The notes beneath the pieces were generated by a model, which was given only the letters and a program-made list of their open reading frames with translations, did no database searches and was not told where the DNA came from. 64,000 nt of DNA from Sulfitobacter aestuariivivens (lineage in GTDB: Bacteria > Pseudomonadota > Alphaproteobacteria > Rhodobacterales > Rhodobacteraceae), in contig NZ_JACTAG010000001.1 of NCBI RefSeq assembly GCF_014763045.1, forward strand, positions 1,302,001 through 1,366,000, written 5' to 3'. A program made the position numbers and the translations under genes. This document shows positions 9,853-21,199 of the stretch, in pieces. Positions within the stretch are counted from its first letter, which is position 1. Every line of letters begins with the position of its first letter.

Positions 9853-9853
<1 letters not shown>
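9542..9853 (-). CDS. Small membrane protein directly after nuoC
   Basis: A 103-residue protein with three likely membrane helices (about residues 7-24, 33-52 and 73-92), the last two separated by a charged loop (about 53-72, including GKDNEHKGARG). It starts with ATG at 9853, overlapping the nuoC stop by one base; a GTG one codon upstream is the only alternative. No characterised family recognised. Coupling to nuoC places it in the complex I operon. Confidence 0.6.
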
Positions 9854-11359
<1,506 letters not shown>

Positions 11360-11428
11360 GAGGGAGCTCCTTTGGGATGGGCACCTTGCACGTGAGGCAA
11401 AGTCACCGGCTGAACAGACGTCGGTTTG

Positions 11429-11457
11429 GGTTTAGCGGTGGGGAGCCAGAGGGTCAA
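11429..11457 (-). promoter_or_regulatory. Candidate promoter of the nuo operon
   Basis: On the minus strand TTGACC (11457-11452) and TAAACC (11434-11429) are separated by 17 bp, about 70 bp before the nuoA start. The -35 is good and the -10 is weak. It is the best sigma70-like pair I could find in the divergent region, but it is unproven. Confidence 0.3.
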
Positions 11458-11571
11458 CGGGAGGTGCGCGGAAAACGGGTGCACGAGCTGCCGGATCAGC
11501 CACAATTCATCCGTTGATCCGGGGAAAGTGACGGCAACCCGATCTTAAGACCTGATCTGTAGCGATGGGAC

Positions 11572-13389
11572 ATGCCTATTACCCCTATGCGCGCTCGTGC
11601 AACACCTCCTGCTCCGTTTCAGTCGCTTGGGTCGCGCGTATCCATCCTGCATGTCGTCATTGTGGGGCTTTCGATGGTCATGACCATCGGCGCCTGGTCG
11701 TTTTCCAAAAAGCAAATCGAAACCCGCAATCTTATGCGCTTCGAAACCGCGCGCAATTCGGTGGTCGAGCTTATCCATGATGGCATGCGACGGTACGAGG
11801 ATGCGCTATGGGCCGGGGTGTCGGCGATGGAATCCCATGGCGGTGACATGACGCTGGCGCAATGGCGCTCGTTTGCGCAGGCCCTGCGGGTTGATGAGAA
11901 ATATCCCGGCATCAATGGCATCGGTGTCATTCACTTTGTCGGGCAGGAAGCACTTGCGGGCTATCTGGCGCAACGTCGCGCCGAAAGGCCTGAATTTGTT
12001 TCTTTCCCGGATCATGATGGCCCGATCCGAATGCCAATTTCATTTGTTGAGCCTGAAAGCGCAAATGCCGCTGCCATTGGTCTTGACGTCGCCCATGAGG
12101 CTAACCGCAGAACTGCGGCCTTGCTTAGCCGTGAAACCGGGCGTGCGCAAATTTCAGGGCCGATAACCTTGGTTCAGGACGCGGCCAGCACACCGGGTTT
12201 CTTGTTTTTCGCGCCCTATTACGCCGGACCGGCGCCGGGTACGGTGCGCGAGCGTCGCGAACAGATCATCGGTAGTGTCTACGCGCCTTTTGTCGTGCAC
12301 AAACTGATGGCGGGATTGCTGGCCAAAGATCGCCGCGACATTCATTTCAGCATCACAGACGCCGGACAGATGATCTATTCAGAGCTCGGAACGGATGAAC
12401 ACCGGAACGATCCCGAGCCCATGTTCGCTGAAACCGTATCGATGCAGCTTTATGGACGCGAATGGGTGGTCGACATCCGGACCAATCTCGCGTTTCGCAC
12501 CAAGAACACTTATGCGCAGCCTTGGGTCATCCTCGCAGGTGGTCTTATTATTGAGGTGCTGATCATCTCGATGCTGCTATTGATGTCGCGCGGGAATGCC
12601 CGCGCAATTGCCTATGCAGAAAAGGCCACGCTTGCCTTGCGCGAAAAGACACGCAAGCTCAACGCGACCAACAATGAGTTAGAGCAGTTTGCCTATGCCG
12701 CCTCACATGATCTCAAGACCCCGATCCGCGGCATTGGCGGCCTGGCAGAGATGCTGCGCGAAGATCTTGCAGACTACCTCGCCTCACCTGAGGCCAACCC
12801 TGAGATTGCAGAAAACCTTGATCATATCGATGAGCGTGTCGCGCGGATGACGGATCTGACGAACAGCATCATGGCGTTTGCCCGTGTTGGCACCGTGATC
12901 GAAGCGCAGAAAAGCCTGAACCTTGCGGAGGTGATATCAACACTCGCCCTCGATTTCGGTTTGCAGGATGATCAGTTGGAGTTTGAGGGTGAGATACCCT
13001 TGATCGAAGCCGACCCCGTTGGATTGCGCCGTATCCTCGAGAACCTCGTGGGCAATGCGATCAAGTATCACGACGGGGTCAAACCACTTGCTGTCAAAGT
13101 CAGAGCACGGGCAAAGCAGGATCGGCTGTATTTCGAGGTCATCGACAATGGGCCAGGAATAGAACCACGCTTCCACCAGCGCATATTCGATGTCTTTCAG
13201 ACCCTTCGCCGGCCCAATGGCCCTGAAAGCACTGGCATTGGACTGGCGATCGTCAAGAAACTTGTGGAAATGCACGGTGGAACCATCACACTTAAGTCAA
13301 ACTTGGGCCACGGTGCCGCATTCTACTTTGATTGGCCTGCTAAACAGGATGCGGTGGACATATCAGCGGCTCTGCCGGAAGCGGCCTGA
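11572..13389 (+). CDS. CHASE-domain sensor histidine kinase
   Basis: Membrane sensor kinase of 605 residues. A helix at about 24-42 and another at about 318-338 flank an extracellular CHASE-type sensor domain (about 80-300), which in other proteins binds small ligands. Cytoplasmic part: HisKA H-box AASHDLKTP with phospho-acceptor H379, N-box ENLVGNAIKYH (490-500), G1 box DNGPGI (525-530) and G2 GIGLAI (555-560). There is no receiver or output domain, and no response regulator gene is adjacent, so the partner is encoded elsewhere. It is divergent from nuoA. The ligand is unknown. Confidence 0.93.
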   Translation: MPITPMRARATPPAPFQSLGSRVSILHVVIVGLSMVMTIGAWSFSKKQIETRNLMRFETARNSVVELIHDGMRRYEDALWAGVSAMESHGGDMTLAQWRSFAQALRVDEKYPGINGIGVIHFVGQEALAGYLAQRRAERPEFVSFPDHDGPIRMPISFVEPESANAAAIGLDVAHEANRRTAALLSRETGRAQISGPITLVQDAASTPGFLFFAPYYAGPAPGTVRERREQIIGSVYAPFVVHKLMAGLLAKDRRDIHFSITDAGQMIYSELGTDEHRNDPEPMFAETVSMQLYGREWVVDIRTNLAFRTKNTYAQPWVILAGGLIIEVLIISMLLLMSRGNARAIAYAEKATLALREKTRKLNATNNELEQFAYAASHDLKTPIRGIGGLAEMLREDLADYLASPEANPEIAENLDHIDERVARMTDLTNSIMAFARVGTVIEAQKSLNLAEVISTLALDFGLQDDQLEFEGEIPLIEADPVGLRRILENLVGNAIKYHDGVKPLAVKVRARAKQDRLYFEVIDNGPGIEPRFHQRIFDVFQTLRRPNGPESTGIGLAIVKKLVEMHGGTITLKSNLGHGAAFYFDWPAKQDAVDISAALPEAA

Positions 13390-13488
13390 GGTTGCCTGCC
13401 CAGAAAGTCGTGGCCATTAAGAATTGTTAATGAAAGCAGAAAACGCGAAGTCTAAATCCGGTAGGGTCAGAACACAAAATCTTACAGA

Positions 13489-14280
13489 TTAGGGATCCTT
13501 CACCGACCACGATGGCGCGCGCTTTTCAAAGAACGCGCCTATTCCCTCAGCTGCTTCTTGAGTTTCCCAACGCGCAGCGAGCGCCTCTATTGTGCGGGCC
13601 ACGACCTCTGTGTCAATCTGAGGCCCAAGATCACGCGCCAAAGCCTTAGCCGCCGCCACCGCGCCGGGAGCACACCTAAGATACGGCACGACTTCGCGCT
13701 CTATCGCGGCATCAAGCTCTTCGTATGGCACGGCGCGTGCCAGAAGGCCAAGATCAACAGCCTCCTCCGCATCAAAAAGCCTCGCTGACATGAAAACACG
13801 GCGCGCGCGCCCTTCACCCATCCGCGCCAGAACATATGGCCCAATCGTTGCCGGGATTATCCCCAGCCGCGTCTCGGTGAACCCCATTTTCAGGCTATCG
13901 ACCCCGATCGCCACATCACACACAGACGCCAAGCCGACGCCGCCGCCAAAGGCATTCCCTTGAAGCTTGCCAATAACGGGCTTGGGCAATGTGTTGAGCG
14001 CGCCAAGCATTGTCGCCAGTTTACCAGCCTCCGCTGACCGGGTCGCAGCATCCATGTCACGTTGCGCGCGCATCCATTCCAGATCCCCCCCCGCGCAAAA
14101 GCTTTTGCCAGCACCGGTCAGCACCACAACGCGAACGGCGTCATCAAGGGCAAGGTCCTGAGCTGCCTGTGTCAGATCGGCAAGCATCTGTGCAGACATC
14201 GCGTTGTGTTTTTGCGGGCGGTTAAGCGTCAAGGCCGCCACGCCACGCGCATCGGTCTCAACGGTTAGGGTCTCGTACAT
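13489..14280 (-). CDS. Enoyl-CoA hydratase family, probable methylglutaconyl-CoA hydratase
   Basis: Crotonase-fold enzyme of 263 residues, likely hydrating 3-methylglutaconyl-CoA to HMG-CoA in leucine breakdown. It has the CoA-binding CAGGDLEWM segment and the oxyanion-hole region GNAFGGGVGLASVCDVAIG (about 108-126, with the conserved GGG). The start at 14280 has AAGGA upstream; a GTG just before it is an alternative. It is the last gene of the leucine cluster but is separated from HMG-CoA lyase by about 250 bp with a strong palindrome. The exact substrate is inferred from its neighbours. Confidence 0.85.
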   Translation of the reverse strand: MYETLTVETDARGVAALTLNRPQKHNAMSAQMLADLTQAAQDLALDDAVRVVVLTGAGKSFCAGGDLEWMRAQRDMDAATRSAEAGKLATMLGALNTLPKPVIGKLQGNAFGGGVGLASVCDVAIGVDSLKMGFTETRLGIIPATIGPYVLARMGEGRARRVFMSARLFDAEEAVDLGLLARAVPYEELDAAIEREVVPYLRCAPGAVAAAKALARDLGPQIDTEVVARTIEALAARWETQEAAEGIGAFFEKRAPSWSVKDP

Positions 14281-14442
14281 CACCTGTTTCCTTCTCCAAA
14301 CCGGGCACCTGTCTGACCTGTACTCGCCATTTCAGTAGGGTCTCTTCCGTACAGCCCAAAAACGGTTTTTTGGCCGGCGACGATCACCAGCCCAGCCGAT
14401 CTTGCCCCAAGACTGCCACTAAAGTGTAAGGCAACACGGTCA

Positions 14443-14458
14443 TCGGGACATGTCCCGA
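14443..14458. promoter_or_regulatory. 16-bp perfect palindrome between HMG-CoA lyase and hydratase genes
   Basis: TCGGGACATGTCCCGA reads identically on both strands with no spacer. It lies about 160 bp upstream of the hydratase start and about 75 bp after the HMG-CoA lyase stop. There is no T-run, so a plain terminator is less likely than a protein-binding site. The regulator is unknown. Confidence 0.45.
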
Positions 14459-14532
14459 CCAGGGCCGGCCTGGCGCAACCACGTGACGTCGTTCAAGCCC
14501 ATCAACTGCACTGCACCGAAGCAAATGCCATC

Positions 14533-15387
14533 TCAGCCCCGCATGGCCTGCGCCAAAGCCGCGGCGTCTTCGAGGATGGTCTGATCCAGTCCGGTCTCGT
14601 ACCCCAGTTGGACCAGATGCGCATTGACAGCTTCGGTCGCTACATTTCCCGCGGCACCGGGCGCGAAAGGACAGCCGCCCAGACCACCAACAGCCGCATC
14701 GAACACCCGCACGCCAAGTGAAAGCGACGCGTCAATGTTACCAAGCGCACGCCCGTTCGTGTCGTGATAGTGTCCAGCCAGACGCCCAACGGGCACAACG
14801 TCGCGCACTGCCAGCAACATGCGGGCGATGCTGTCAGGGGTGCCAGCGCCAATTGTGTCCCCCAGACTGATCTCGTAACAACCCATCGCGAAAAGCCGAT
14901 CCGCAACCTCAGCCACCGATGAAGGGGCCACGGGCCCGTCATAGGGGCATTCCACCACGCAGGACACGTACCCGCGAACGGGCAAATCAACGTGCCGGGC
15001 TTGCGCCAACACAGGCTCGAATCGCGCCAGGGATTCGGCGATGGACGCGTTGATGTTCTTCTGACTGAACCCCTCGGAGGCTGATCCAAAGACCGCGATT
15101 TCATCCGCTCCTGCGGCGACCGCATCTTCGTAACCCCGCATATTTGGCGTCAGTGCGGCATACCGCACGCCATCTGCCCGCTTGATCCGCGCCAAAACAT
15201 CACCCGATCCCGCCATTTGCGGCACCCATTTTGGACTGACAAAGCTGGCGCATTCGATCCGGCCAAAGCCTGCGTCTGACAATCGGTCAACCAGGGCAAC
15301 CTTGTCGTCCACGCTGATATCGCGCGTCTCGTTTTGAAGGCCGTCTCGCGGGCCTACTTCGAAAATTTCACATCGTCCCAAGCTCAT
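14533..15387 (-). CDS. Hydroxymethylglutaryl-CoA lyase
   Basis: Cleaves HMG-CoA to acetyl-CoA and acetoacetate, the last step of leucine catabolism. The 284-residue TIM-barrel protein has GPRDGLQNE near residues 12-20, the metal-binding HYHDTNGRALGN segment and the C-terminal loop GGLGGCPFAPGAAGN with the catalytic Cys. A GGGGGG ribosome site precedes the ATG. The GST gene ends 27 bp upstream. Length and motifs agree with the family, so confidence is high. Confidence 0.95.
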   Translation of the reverse strand: MSLGRCEIFEVGPRDGLQNETRDISVDDKVALVDRLSDAGFGRIECASFVSPKWVPQMAGSGDVLARIKRADGVRYAALTPNMRGYEDAVAAGADEIAVFGSASEGFSQKNINASIAESLARFEPVLAQARHVDLPVRGYVSCVVECPYDGPVAPSSVAEVADRLFAMGCYEISLGDTIGAGTPDSIARMLLAVRDVVPVGRLAGHYHDTNGRALGNIDASLSLGVRVFDAAVGGLGGCPFAPGAAGNVATEAVNAHLVQLGYETGLDQTILEDAAALAQAMRG

Positions 15388-15414
15388 TTGGATTCCCCCC
15401 CTGTATGGACCGCA

Positions 15415-16080
15415 TCATTCCACAGGCCACGGCGCATAGAAATCCCGATCATAAATTCCGTCGCCCTGCGGAAGGGCCTGTCGAAACGCCGCGCGCGCTG
15501 TAATGCGTTCGTACCAGGCCGCCACTTGAGGGTGCTGATCCAGTGTTACGAAGAAACGGGACATGTAAACCGCCTGACCTACGGAAATGTCCGCCGCCGA
15601 AAAACCTGATGTCAGCAAATAGTCGCGCCGCTCTATTGGTGTGGAAAGCCGCGCCTCGATCGCGTCATAACATTTGGCCACGCGCGCGGCCTCAAGCTTC
15701 ATGACAATCGGACTGCGCATGTGATCTTCGCGCAGCGCGACATGCTGCTGGGTCAAGGCGGCGGTGTGCTGGCTGAGCGTTTCGGAAAAATGCACCCAGA
15801 CCAGCCACGCCATCCGATCCGGGCTTTCAGGGCTGCGGCCCAGGCGGTCAGGACTGAACCTTTCGCAAAGATACTGCGTGATCGCGCCAGTTTCGAACAT
15901 GCGTTCGCCGTCAATTTCAAGCGCCGGCACGCGCCCGGCCGGAGACAGCGTGAGATAGTCAGGGTCGCGCAGTGTCTTGTCGAATGCCCGCAAATGAACG
16001 CGAAACGGCACGTCCATTTCATGCAGCAACCACAGCGATCGCATTGAGCGGGTTTGCGGCGCGTGGTACAACGTGATCAC
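15415..16080 (-). CDS. Glutathione S-transferase family protein
   Basis: A 221-residue protein with an N-terminal thioredoxin-like GST domain (ITLYHAPQTRSMRSLWLLHE, with the SPAGRVPALEIDGERMFETGAITQYL substrate-side segment seen in parts: RVPALEID, ETGAITQYL) and a C-terminal all-helical domain. It starts with GTG overlapping the mccA stop (GTGA). Its link to leucine catabolism is not obvious; it could detoxify reactive acyl-CoA-derived intermediates. That is inference. Confidence 0.9.
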   Translation of the reverse strand: MITLYHAPQTRSMRSLWLLHEMDVPFRVHLRAFDKTLRDPDYLTLSPAGRVPALEIDGERMFETGAITQYLCERFSPDRLGRSPESPDRMAWLVWVHFSETLSQHTAALTQQHVALREDHMRSPIVMKLEAARVAKCYDAIEARLSTPIERRDYLLTSGFSAADISVGQAVYMSRFFVTLDQHPQVAAWYERITARAAFRQALPQGDGIYDRDFYAPWPVE

Positions 16081-18023
16081 GCGGCGTCCTCTGCTTCTGC
16101 CTCGAGCCGCACCAATGCCGCCCCGGCTTCAACCTGATCACCCGGAGTGGCGAGAACCTCCGCGACAACACCGTCGCGGGCCGCGAGCAACGCGTGCTCC
16201 ATCTTCATGGCCTCGAGTACTGCGAGCCGATCACCCTTTGCAACGCTTTGCCCGACAGATGCGTCGATGGCCCGGACAAGGCCTGGCATCGGTGCTTCGA
16301 TCACATTGCCATCGCCCGCTGCACCACTGGCCTGTGCCAAGGGATCCAGCAGGTCAAATGCGATACCATAGCTGTCAAAGACGGTGATCACCCCTTTGTT
16401 CTGCACCACATTTGGGGCCAATTGCCCCCCAACGGTCCAGCGCCCGGCAAGCCGCGTTGCTTCGATCTCTAGCTCGCCAACTTGCCAAAGCTGAAGATCC
16501 GGTGAAATGACCCGCACCTTCAAAAGCTGTGGTTCGCCATCTCGTCCAAGCGTCACCTGCCGCCGCAAAGGGCGCCACAGTACAAAACCGGCTTGAGGGC
16601 CGGGTTCCATCAGATCGAGTGCTGCCATCGCAGCCAGCACAAAATGCCGGGGCTCGACCAAAGGCGGCGCCGTGAGCGCATCAATGTCACGCGCAATAAG
16701 ACCCGTGTCGACATCCCCCTGCCCAAAGCCCTCGTGACTGGCCAAAGCGCCCAAAAATGCCAGGTTCGTCACCGTTCCCGCAACTTCTGTGGCTTGCAAC
16801 GATGCGCGCAGGCGTGACAGGGCGACGTCACGATTTGGGCCATGCACAACAACTTTGGCGATCATCGGATCGTAAAACGGGCTGATGGTGTCACCAGCAC
16901 GCACGCCAGAATCCGCCCGCGTTTGAGACGCAAACGCCAGATGGGTCAACGTACCCGTTGCAGGCAGGAAGCCTTTGGGCACATCTTCGGCATACAGGCG
17001 CGCCTCGAACGCGTGGCCGCGAATGTGCAAATCGTCCTGTGTGGCGGGCAAGGCTTCGCCCGATGCGACCCGCAATTGCCATTCGACAAGATCGACACCG
17101 GTGATTGCCTCGGTTACCGGGTGCTCCACCTGCAACCGGGTGTTCATTTCCATGAAAAAGAAGCCATCGGTTGACAGCCCTCCTTCTCCGTCAACGATGA
17201 ACTCAACCGTGCCTGCACCCGCGTACCCGATGGCCTCCGCCGCGCGGACGGCGGCCGCCCCCATCGCGTCCCGCATTTCTTTTGTCATACCCGGCGCTGG
17301 CGCTTCTTCGATCACCTTCTGATGCCGACGTTGCAGCGAACAATCGCGCTCAAAAAGATGCACTGCCCGGGTACCGTCGCCAAAGACCTGCACTTCGATG
17401 TGGCGCGGCTTGGTTACGAATTTCTCAATCAACACGTCTGGGTTGCCGAAGGCCGTCTGGGCCTCTGAGCGTGCACTGTCCAACGCGGCCTGAAACTCGG
17501 CGTCTTTCTCGACCAGGCGCATCCCTTTGCCGCCGCCGCCCGCTACTGCCTTGATCAGCACCGGATAGCCGACCTTCTCCGCTTCCTTACGCAGCAGCCC
17601 ATCGTCCTGATCTTTTCCGTGATAACCAAGGACAACGGGTACACCCGCCTCCTCCATCACCTGTTTGGCCGCATCCTTAAGGCCCATTGCCCGGATGGCG
17701 CTGGCCGACGGACCGATGAAGGTTAGTCCGGCCTTCTCCACCGCCTCAACGAAATTGGGATTCTCGCTCAGAAACCCGTAGCCGGGATGGATCCCTTGTG
17801 CGCCCGTGTCCAAAGCCGCCTGAATGATGACGTCGCCTTTAAGATAGCTTTCAGAAGGGGCGGAGCCGCCAATGTGGACAGCATTATCGGCCATCGCCAC
17901 ATGCTTGGCATCGGTGTCGGCATCGGAGTAGACCGCAACTGTCCGTACCCCCATGGCACGCGCAGTTTCCATGACGCGGCAAGCAATCTCGCCTCGGTTG
18001 GCAATCAGGATGCAGTCAAACAT
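16077..18023 (-). CDS. mccA: Methylcrotonyl-CoA carboxylase, biotin-containing alpha subunit
   Basis: Biotin carboxylase that carboxylates the biotin of methylcrotonyl-CoA carboxylase. Of 648 residues, the N-terminal part has the biotin carboxylase domains (ILIANRGEIACRV start, GGGGKGMR ATP-grasp loop, EMNTRLQVEHPVTE). The C-terminus is a biotinyl domain with EAMKMEH and biotin-lysine K607. The start at 18023 has GAGGAG at 7 nt; a slightly longer frame lacks support. It follows mccB by 51 bp and overlaps the GST gene by 4 bp. Specificity is set by the leucine-operon context; other acyl-CoA carboxylases look alike. Confidence 0.95.
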   Translation of the reverse strand: MFDCILIANRGEIACRVMETARAMGVRTVAVYSDADTDAKHVAMADNAVHIGGSAPSESYLKGDVIIQAALDTGAQGIHPGYGFLSENPNFVEAVEKAGLTFIGPSASAIRAMGLKDAAKQVMEEAGVPVVLGYHGKDQDDGLLRKEAEKVGYPVLIKAVAGGGGKGMRLVEKDAEFQAALDSARSEAQTAFGNPDVLIEKFVTKPRHIEVQVFGDGTRAVHLFERDCSLQRRHQKVIEEAPAPGMTKEMRDAMGAAAVRAAEAIGYAGAGTVEFIVDGEGGLSTDGFFFMEMNTRLQVEHPVTEAITGVDLVEWQLRVASGEALPATQDDLHIRGHAFEARLYAEDVPKGFLPATGTLTHLAFASQTRADSGVRAGDTISPFYDPMIAKVVVHGPNRDVALSRLRASLQATEVAGTVTNLAFLGALASHEGFGQGDVDTGLIARDIDALTAPPLVEPRHFVLAAMAALDLMEPGPQAGFVLWRPLRRQVTLGRDGEPQLLKVRVISPDLQLWQVGELEIEATRLAGRWTVGGQLAPNVVQNKGVITVFDSYGIAFDLLDPLAQASGAAGDGNVIEAPMPGLVRAIDASVGQSVAKGDRLAVLEAMKMEHALLAARDGVVAEVLATPGDQVEAGAALVRLEAEAEDAA

Positions 18024-18074
18024 CTGGCGTCTCCTCGAGAATCTCAATCAAATCAGAATGCTCCGACACTATCT

Positions 18075-19679
18075 TCACATCCGGAACACGCCAAAGCGTG
18101 TCTCCCGAATGGGCGCGTTCAAGCTTGCGCTGAGGCTCAGCGCCAGTACATCCCGTGTTTTGCGCGGGTCAATAATGCCGTCATCCCAAAGCCGCGCAGT
18201 TGCATAAAGCGGATGCGATTGTTCTTCGAACATGTCGATAGTGGGTTGTTTAAAAGCGGCCTCTTCATCCTCTGACCACGACCCGCCTCCCCGTTCAATC
18301 GCGTCGCGTTTGACGGTCGCCAGTACGCCCGCCGCTTGCGCGCCACCCATGACGCTGATCCTCGAGTTCGGCCATGTCCACATAAAGCGCGGGCTGTAAG
18401 CCCTTCCGGCCATGCCATAATTTCCCGCTCCAAAGGAACCCCCCACCAGCATTGTGATTTTGGGAACTTCGGTGCAGGCCACGGCTGTCACCATCTTGGC
18501 CCCGTGACGTGCGATACCTTCATTTTCGTATTTGCGACCCACCATGAACCCTGTGATGTTCTGCAGGAATACCAGCGGAATGCCACGCTGACTGCAAAGC
18601 TCCACGAAATGCGCGCCCTTCTGTGCAGCTTCTGAAAAGAGCACGCCGTTGTTTGCAACGATCCCCACAGGGCATCCTTTGACATGCGCAAACCCTGTCA
18701 CCAGCGTTTCGCCAAAGCGCGCCTTGAATTCGTCAAACCGACTGCCATCCACTACCCGCGCGACAACCTCGCGGATGTCATATGGTGTGCGCAGATCGTG
18801 CGGGACCACGCCCAGTATCTCGTCGGGGTCATAGGCTGGTTCTTCGATACTGGCCCATTCGACAGTGTGGGGCTTTGCGCGATTTAGCTGGCCCACCGCG
18901 CGCCGCGCCAGCGCCAGTGCATGGGCGTCATCTTCGGCCAGATAGTCCGCCACCCCGGAAAGCCGGGTGTGCACATCCCCACCGCCAAGGTCTTCTGCGG
19001 TCACCACCTCACCTGTCGCAGCTTTGACCAGGGGCGGACCTGCCAAAAAGATCGTGCCTTGTTCCTTAACGATGATCGTCACATCAGACATGGCAGGCAC
19101 ATAGGCGCCGCCCGCCGTGCACGAGCCCATCACAACAGCGATCTGCGGGATGCCCTTGCCGCTCATTCGGGCCTGGTTGTAAAAGATGCGCCCGAAATGA
19201 TCGCGGTCGGGAAAAACTTCATCCTGGTTGGGCAGGTTCGCGCCGCCACTATCGACAAGGTAGACACAAGGCAGGTTGTTTTCCTCAGCGATCTCCTGCG
19301 CACGCAGGTGTTTCTTGACCGTCATCGGATAGTAGGTACCGCCTTTCACAGTCGCGTCATTGCAGACGACCATGACCTCATGCCCCGCGACCTGCCCGAT
19401 GCCGGCAATAACGCCCGCTGAAGGCGCAGCACCGTCGTAAAGTCCATGCGCCGCCAGCGCGCCCACCTCCAGGAATGGGCTGCCGGGATCCAGCAAGTTC
19501 GCAACCCTTTCACGCGGCAACATCTTGCCCCGGCTTTCATGGCGAGCGCGAGATTTTTCGCCACCGCCCAATGCGGCGACATCTGAAGCCTCAGCGATTT
19601 TCGCCAGCGCCTCGATATGGGCGTCGCGGTTGGCCTGAAAAGCCTCAGATGACGGCAATGCCTGAGATGTCAGTTTCAT
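18075..19679 (-). CDS. mccB: Methylcrotonyl-CoA carboxylase, carboxyltransferase beta subunit
   Basis: Carboxyl-transferase partner of MccA, transferring CO2 to 3-methylcrotonyl-CoA. The 534-residue protein has both crotonase-like halves: [15 protein letters not shown] and [20 protein letters not shown] in the N-half, and the C-half [22 protein letters not shown] region with [16 protein letters not shown]. It is coupled to the acyl-CoA synthetase gene by ATGA, with a GAGGA site inside that gene. The full family length is present. Confidence 0.96.
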   Translation of the reverse strand: MKLTSQALPSSEAFQANRDAHIEALAKIAEASDVAALGGGEKSRARHESRGKMLPRERVANLLDPGSPFLEVGALAAHGLYDGAAPSAGVIAGIGQVAGHEVMVVCNDATVKGGTYYPMTVKKHLRAQEIAEENNLPCVYLVDSGGANLPNQDEVFPDRDHFGRIFYNQARMSGKGIPQIAVVMGSCTAGGAYVPAMSDVTIIVKEQGTIFLAGPPLVKAATGEVVTAEDLGGGDVHTRLSGVADYLAEDDAHALALARRAVGQLNRAKPHTVEWASIEEPAYDPDEILGVVPHDLRTPYDIREVVARVVDGSRFDEFKARFGETLVTGFAHVKGCPVGIVANNGVLFSEAAQKGAHFVELCSQRGIPLVFLQNITGFMVGRKYENEGIARHGAKMVTAVACTEVPKITMLVGGSFGAGNYGMAGRAYSPRFMWTWPNSRISVMGGAQAAGVLATVKRDAIERGGGSWSEDEEAAFKQPTIDMFEEQSHPLYATARLWDDGIIDPRKTRDVLALSLSASLNAPIRETRFGVFRM

Positions 19680-21199
19680 ATGTGTTCCTCAACTTCCTGC
19701 GCGGCCCGCGCTCTGAGCTCTTTGCGGATAACCTTGCCTGTCACCGTCATCGGCAGCGCATTCACAAACTCGATCTCCCTTGGATATGAATAGCTTGCGA
19801 GCCGTTCTTTTACCCATTCCTGCAACGTTTTGGCGTCTACCTCAGCGCCAGTCTTGCGCACGACATAGGCCTTCACCACCTCAGTACGCAGCGTATCAGG
19901 CTTGCCGACGACCCCGCAGGTTGCCACATCGGGATGGGTCAGCAGGCAATCTTCGATTTCTGCCGGTCCGATGCGGTAGCCAGCGGATGTGATGACGTCA
20001 TCCTCGCGTCCGACAAACCGCAGAAAGTCATCTTCCCAAATCCCGCGATCTCCGGTGATCAGCCACTCGCCGCGAAACTTCTCTGCCGTGGCATCAGGAC
20101 GCCCCCAATACTCCAACATCATGGAGGCCGAGCCCCGGCGCACCGCCACATCACCTTCTGCATCCGTCACATTGCCCTGACCATCGATTACCGCAACGGT
20201 ATGCCCCGGCACTGCTTTGCCAATGCAGCCCGCGCGCGCAGCGAACGCGGCACCACATGAGGACGCGACCATATTGCATTCTGTTTGGCCGTAGAACTCA
20301 TTTATATTCAAACCAAAGGCTTTCCGGCCCCAGCCAAGCATCTCGCCCCCCAGCGGTTCGCCACCACTGGCCACACTGCGCAATCCTGCAATTTCGGCAT
20401 CCGCTGCCTTCAACATGCGCAAGGCGGTAGGCGGGAAGAAAATATTTCGGACCTGCCCCAAGCGCACGATCTCAGTGCACCCTTCGGGCGTGAATTTCGT
20501 CATACGGGCCGCGACGACAGGAACGCCCAGCGCCAGCCCTGGCATCAAGACATCAAAAAGCCCCCCGATCCACGCCCAATCCGCAGGCGTCCACAGGCAA
20601 TCGCCCTTTTGGCCCAGCAAGTCATGACTCATGGCGACGCCCGGCAAATGCCCCGTCAGCACCCGGTGGCCGTGCAGGGCGCCCTTGGGACTGCCTGTTG
20701 TGCCGGAAGTGTAAATGAGAACCGCAGGGTCTTCTGGTCCTGTGTCTGCGAAAGAGACAGGCGCGCCGCCCTCCCTTACGTCACCAACCATCCAGGGTTC
20801 AGCCAGATCGCCCAAAAGATCGACGCCCTCGCGGTCTGTCAGCACAATATCGCACCCAGCATCCCCGACCCGCGACCCCAGCGCGTCCCGCTTGAAGAGC
20901 TTGAACAAAGGTACTGAAATTGCACCGATTTTCCAGATCGCCAAATGTGCCGCTGCGCACCACGGCGATTGGCTGAGCAATACACCCACACGGTCACCTC
21001 GACCTACCCGGGTCAGCAGGGCGCGGGCCAGTCCATCGGTCATTTCAGAGAGGGCACCAAAGCTCACATCGCGGCGGTTTTTTCCGGTCAGGTCGATGAT
21101 TGCTACCGAATCTGACGGCTGCGCAAGGCATTGCGCCGCCATGTTAAGGCGCGCAGGCACATCCCAGCTGCCATCGTTATGAAGGCCCGGCAAGAACAT
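19676..21199 (-). CDS. AMP-binding acyl-CoA synthetase
   Basis: Adenylate-forming ligase of 507 residues. Motifs: the P-loop-like [16 protein letters not shown] (A3), EFYGQTECN (A5) and [10 protein letters not shown] and [16 protein letters not shown] (A7-A8), plus the C-terminal lysine in [11 protein letters not shown]. It probably activates a short branched or related acid to its CoA ester. The start ATG overlaps the flavodoxin stop by one base; a TTG before it is an alternative. Position between ivd and mccB argues for a role feeding the same pathway; the substrate is unknown. Confidence 0.9.
   Translation of the reverse strand: MFLPGLHNDGSWDVPARLNMAAQCLAQPSDSVAIIDLTGKNRRDVSFGALSEMTDGLARALLTRVGRGDRVGVLLSQSPWCAAAHLAIWKIGAISVPLFKLFKRDALGSRVGDAGCDIVLTDREGVDLLGDLAEPWMVGDVREGGAPVSFADTGPEDPAVLIYTSGTTGSPKGALHGHRVLTGHLPGVAMSHDLLGQKGDCLWTPADWAWIGGLFDVLMPGLALGVPVVAARMTKFTPEGCTEIVRLGQVRNIFFPPTALRMLKAADAEIAGLRSVASGGEPLGGEMLGWGRKAFGLNINEFYGQTECNMVASSCGAAFAARAGCIGKAVPGHTVAVIDGQGNVTDAEGDVAVRRGSASMMLEYWGRPDATAEKFRGEWLITGDRGIWEDDFLRFVGREDDVITSAGYRIGPAEIEDCLLTHPDVATCGVVGKPDTLRTEVVKAYVVRKTGAEVDAKTLQEWVKERLASYSYPREIEFVNALPMTVTGKVIRKELRARAAQEVEEHI

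Noticed and set aside
13410..13430. Possible CtrA box TTAA-N6-TTAA after the histidine kinase
   Set aside because: Spacing is 6 bp rather than 7, and it lies between convergent genes.
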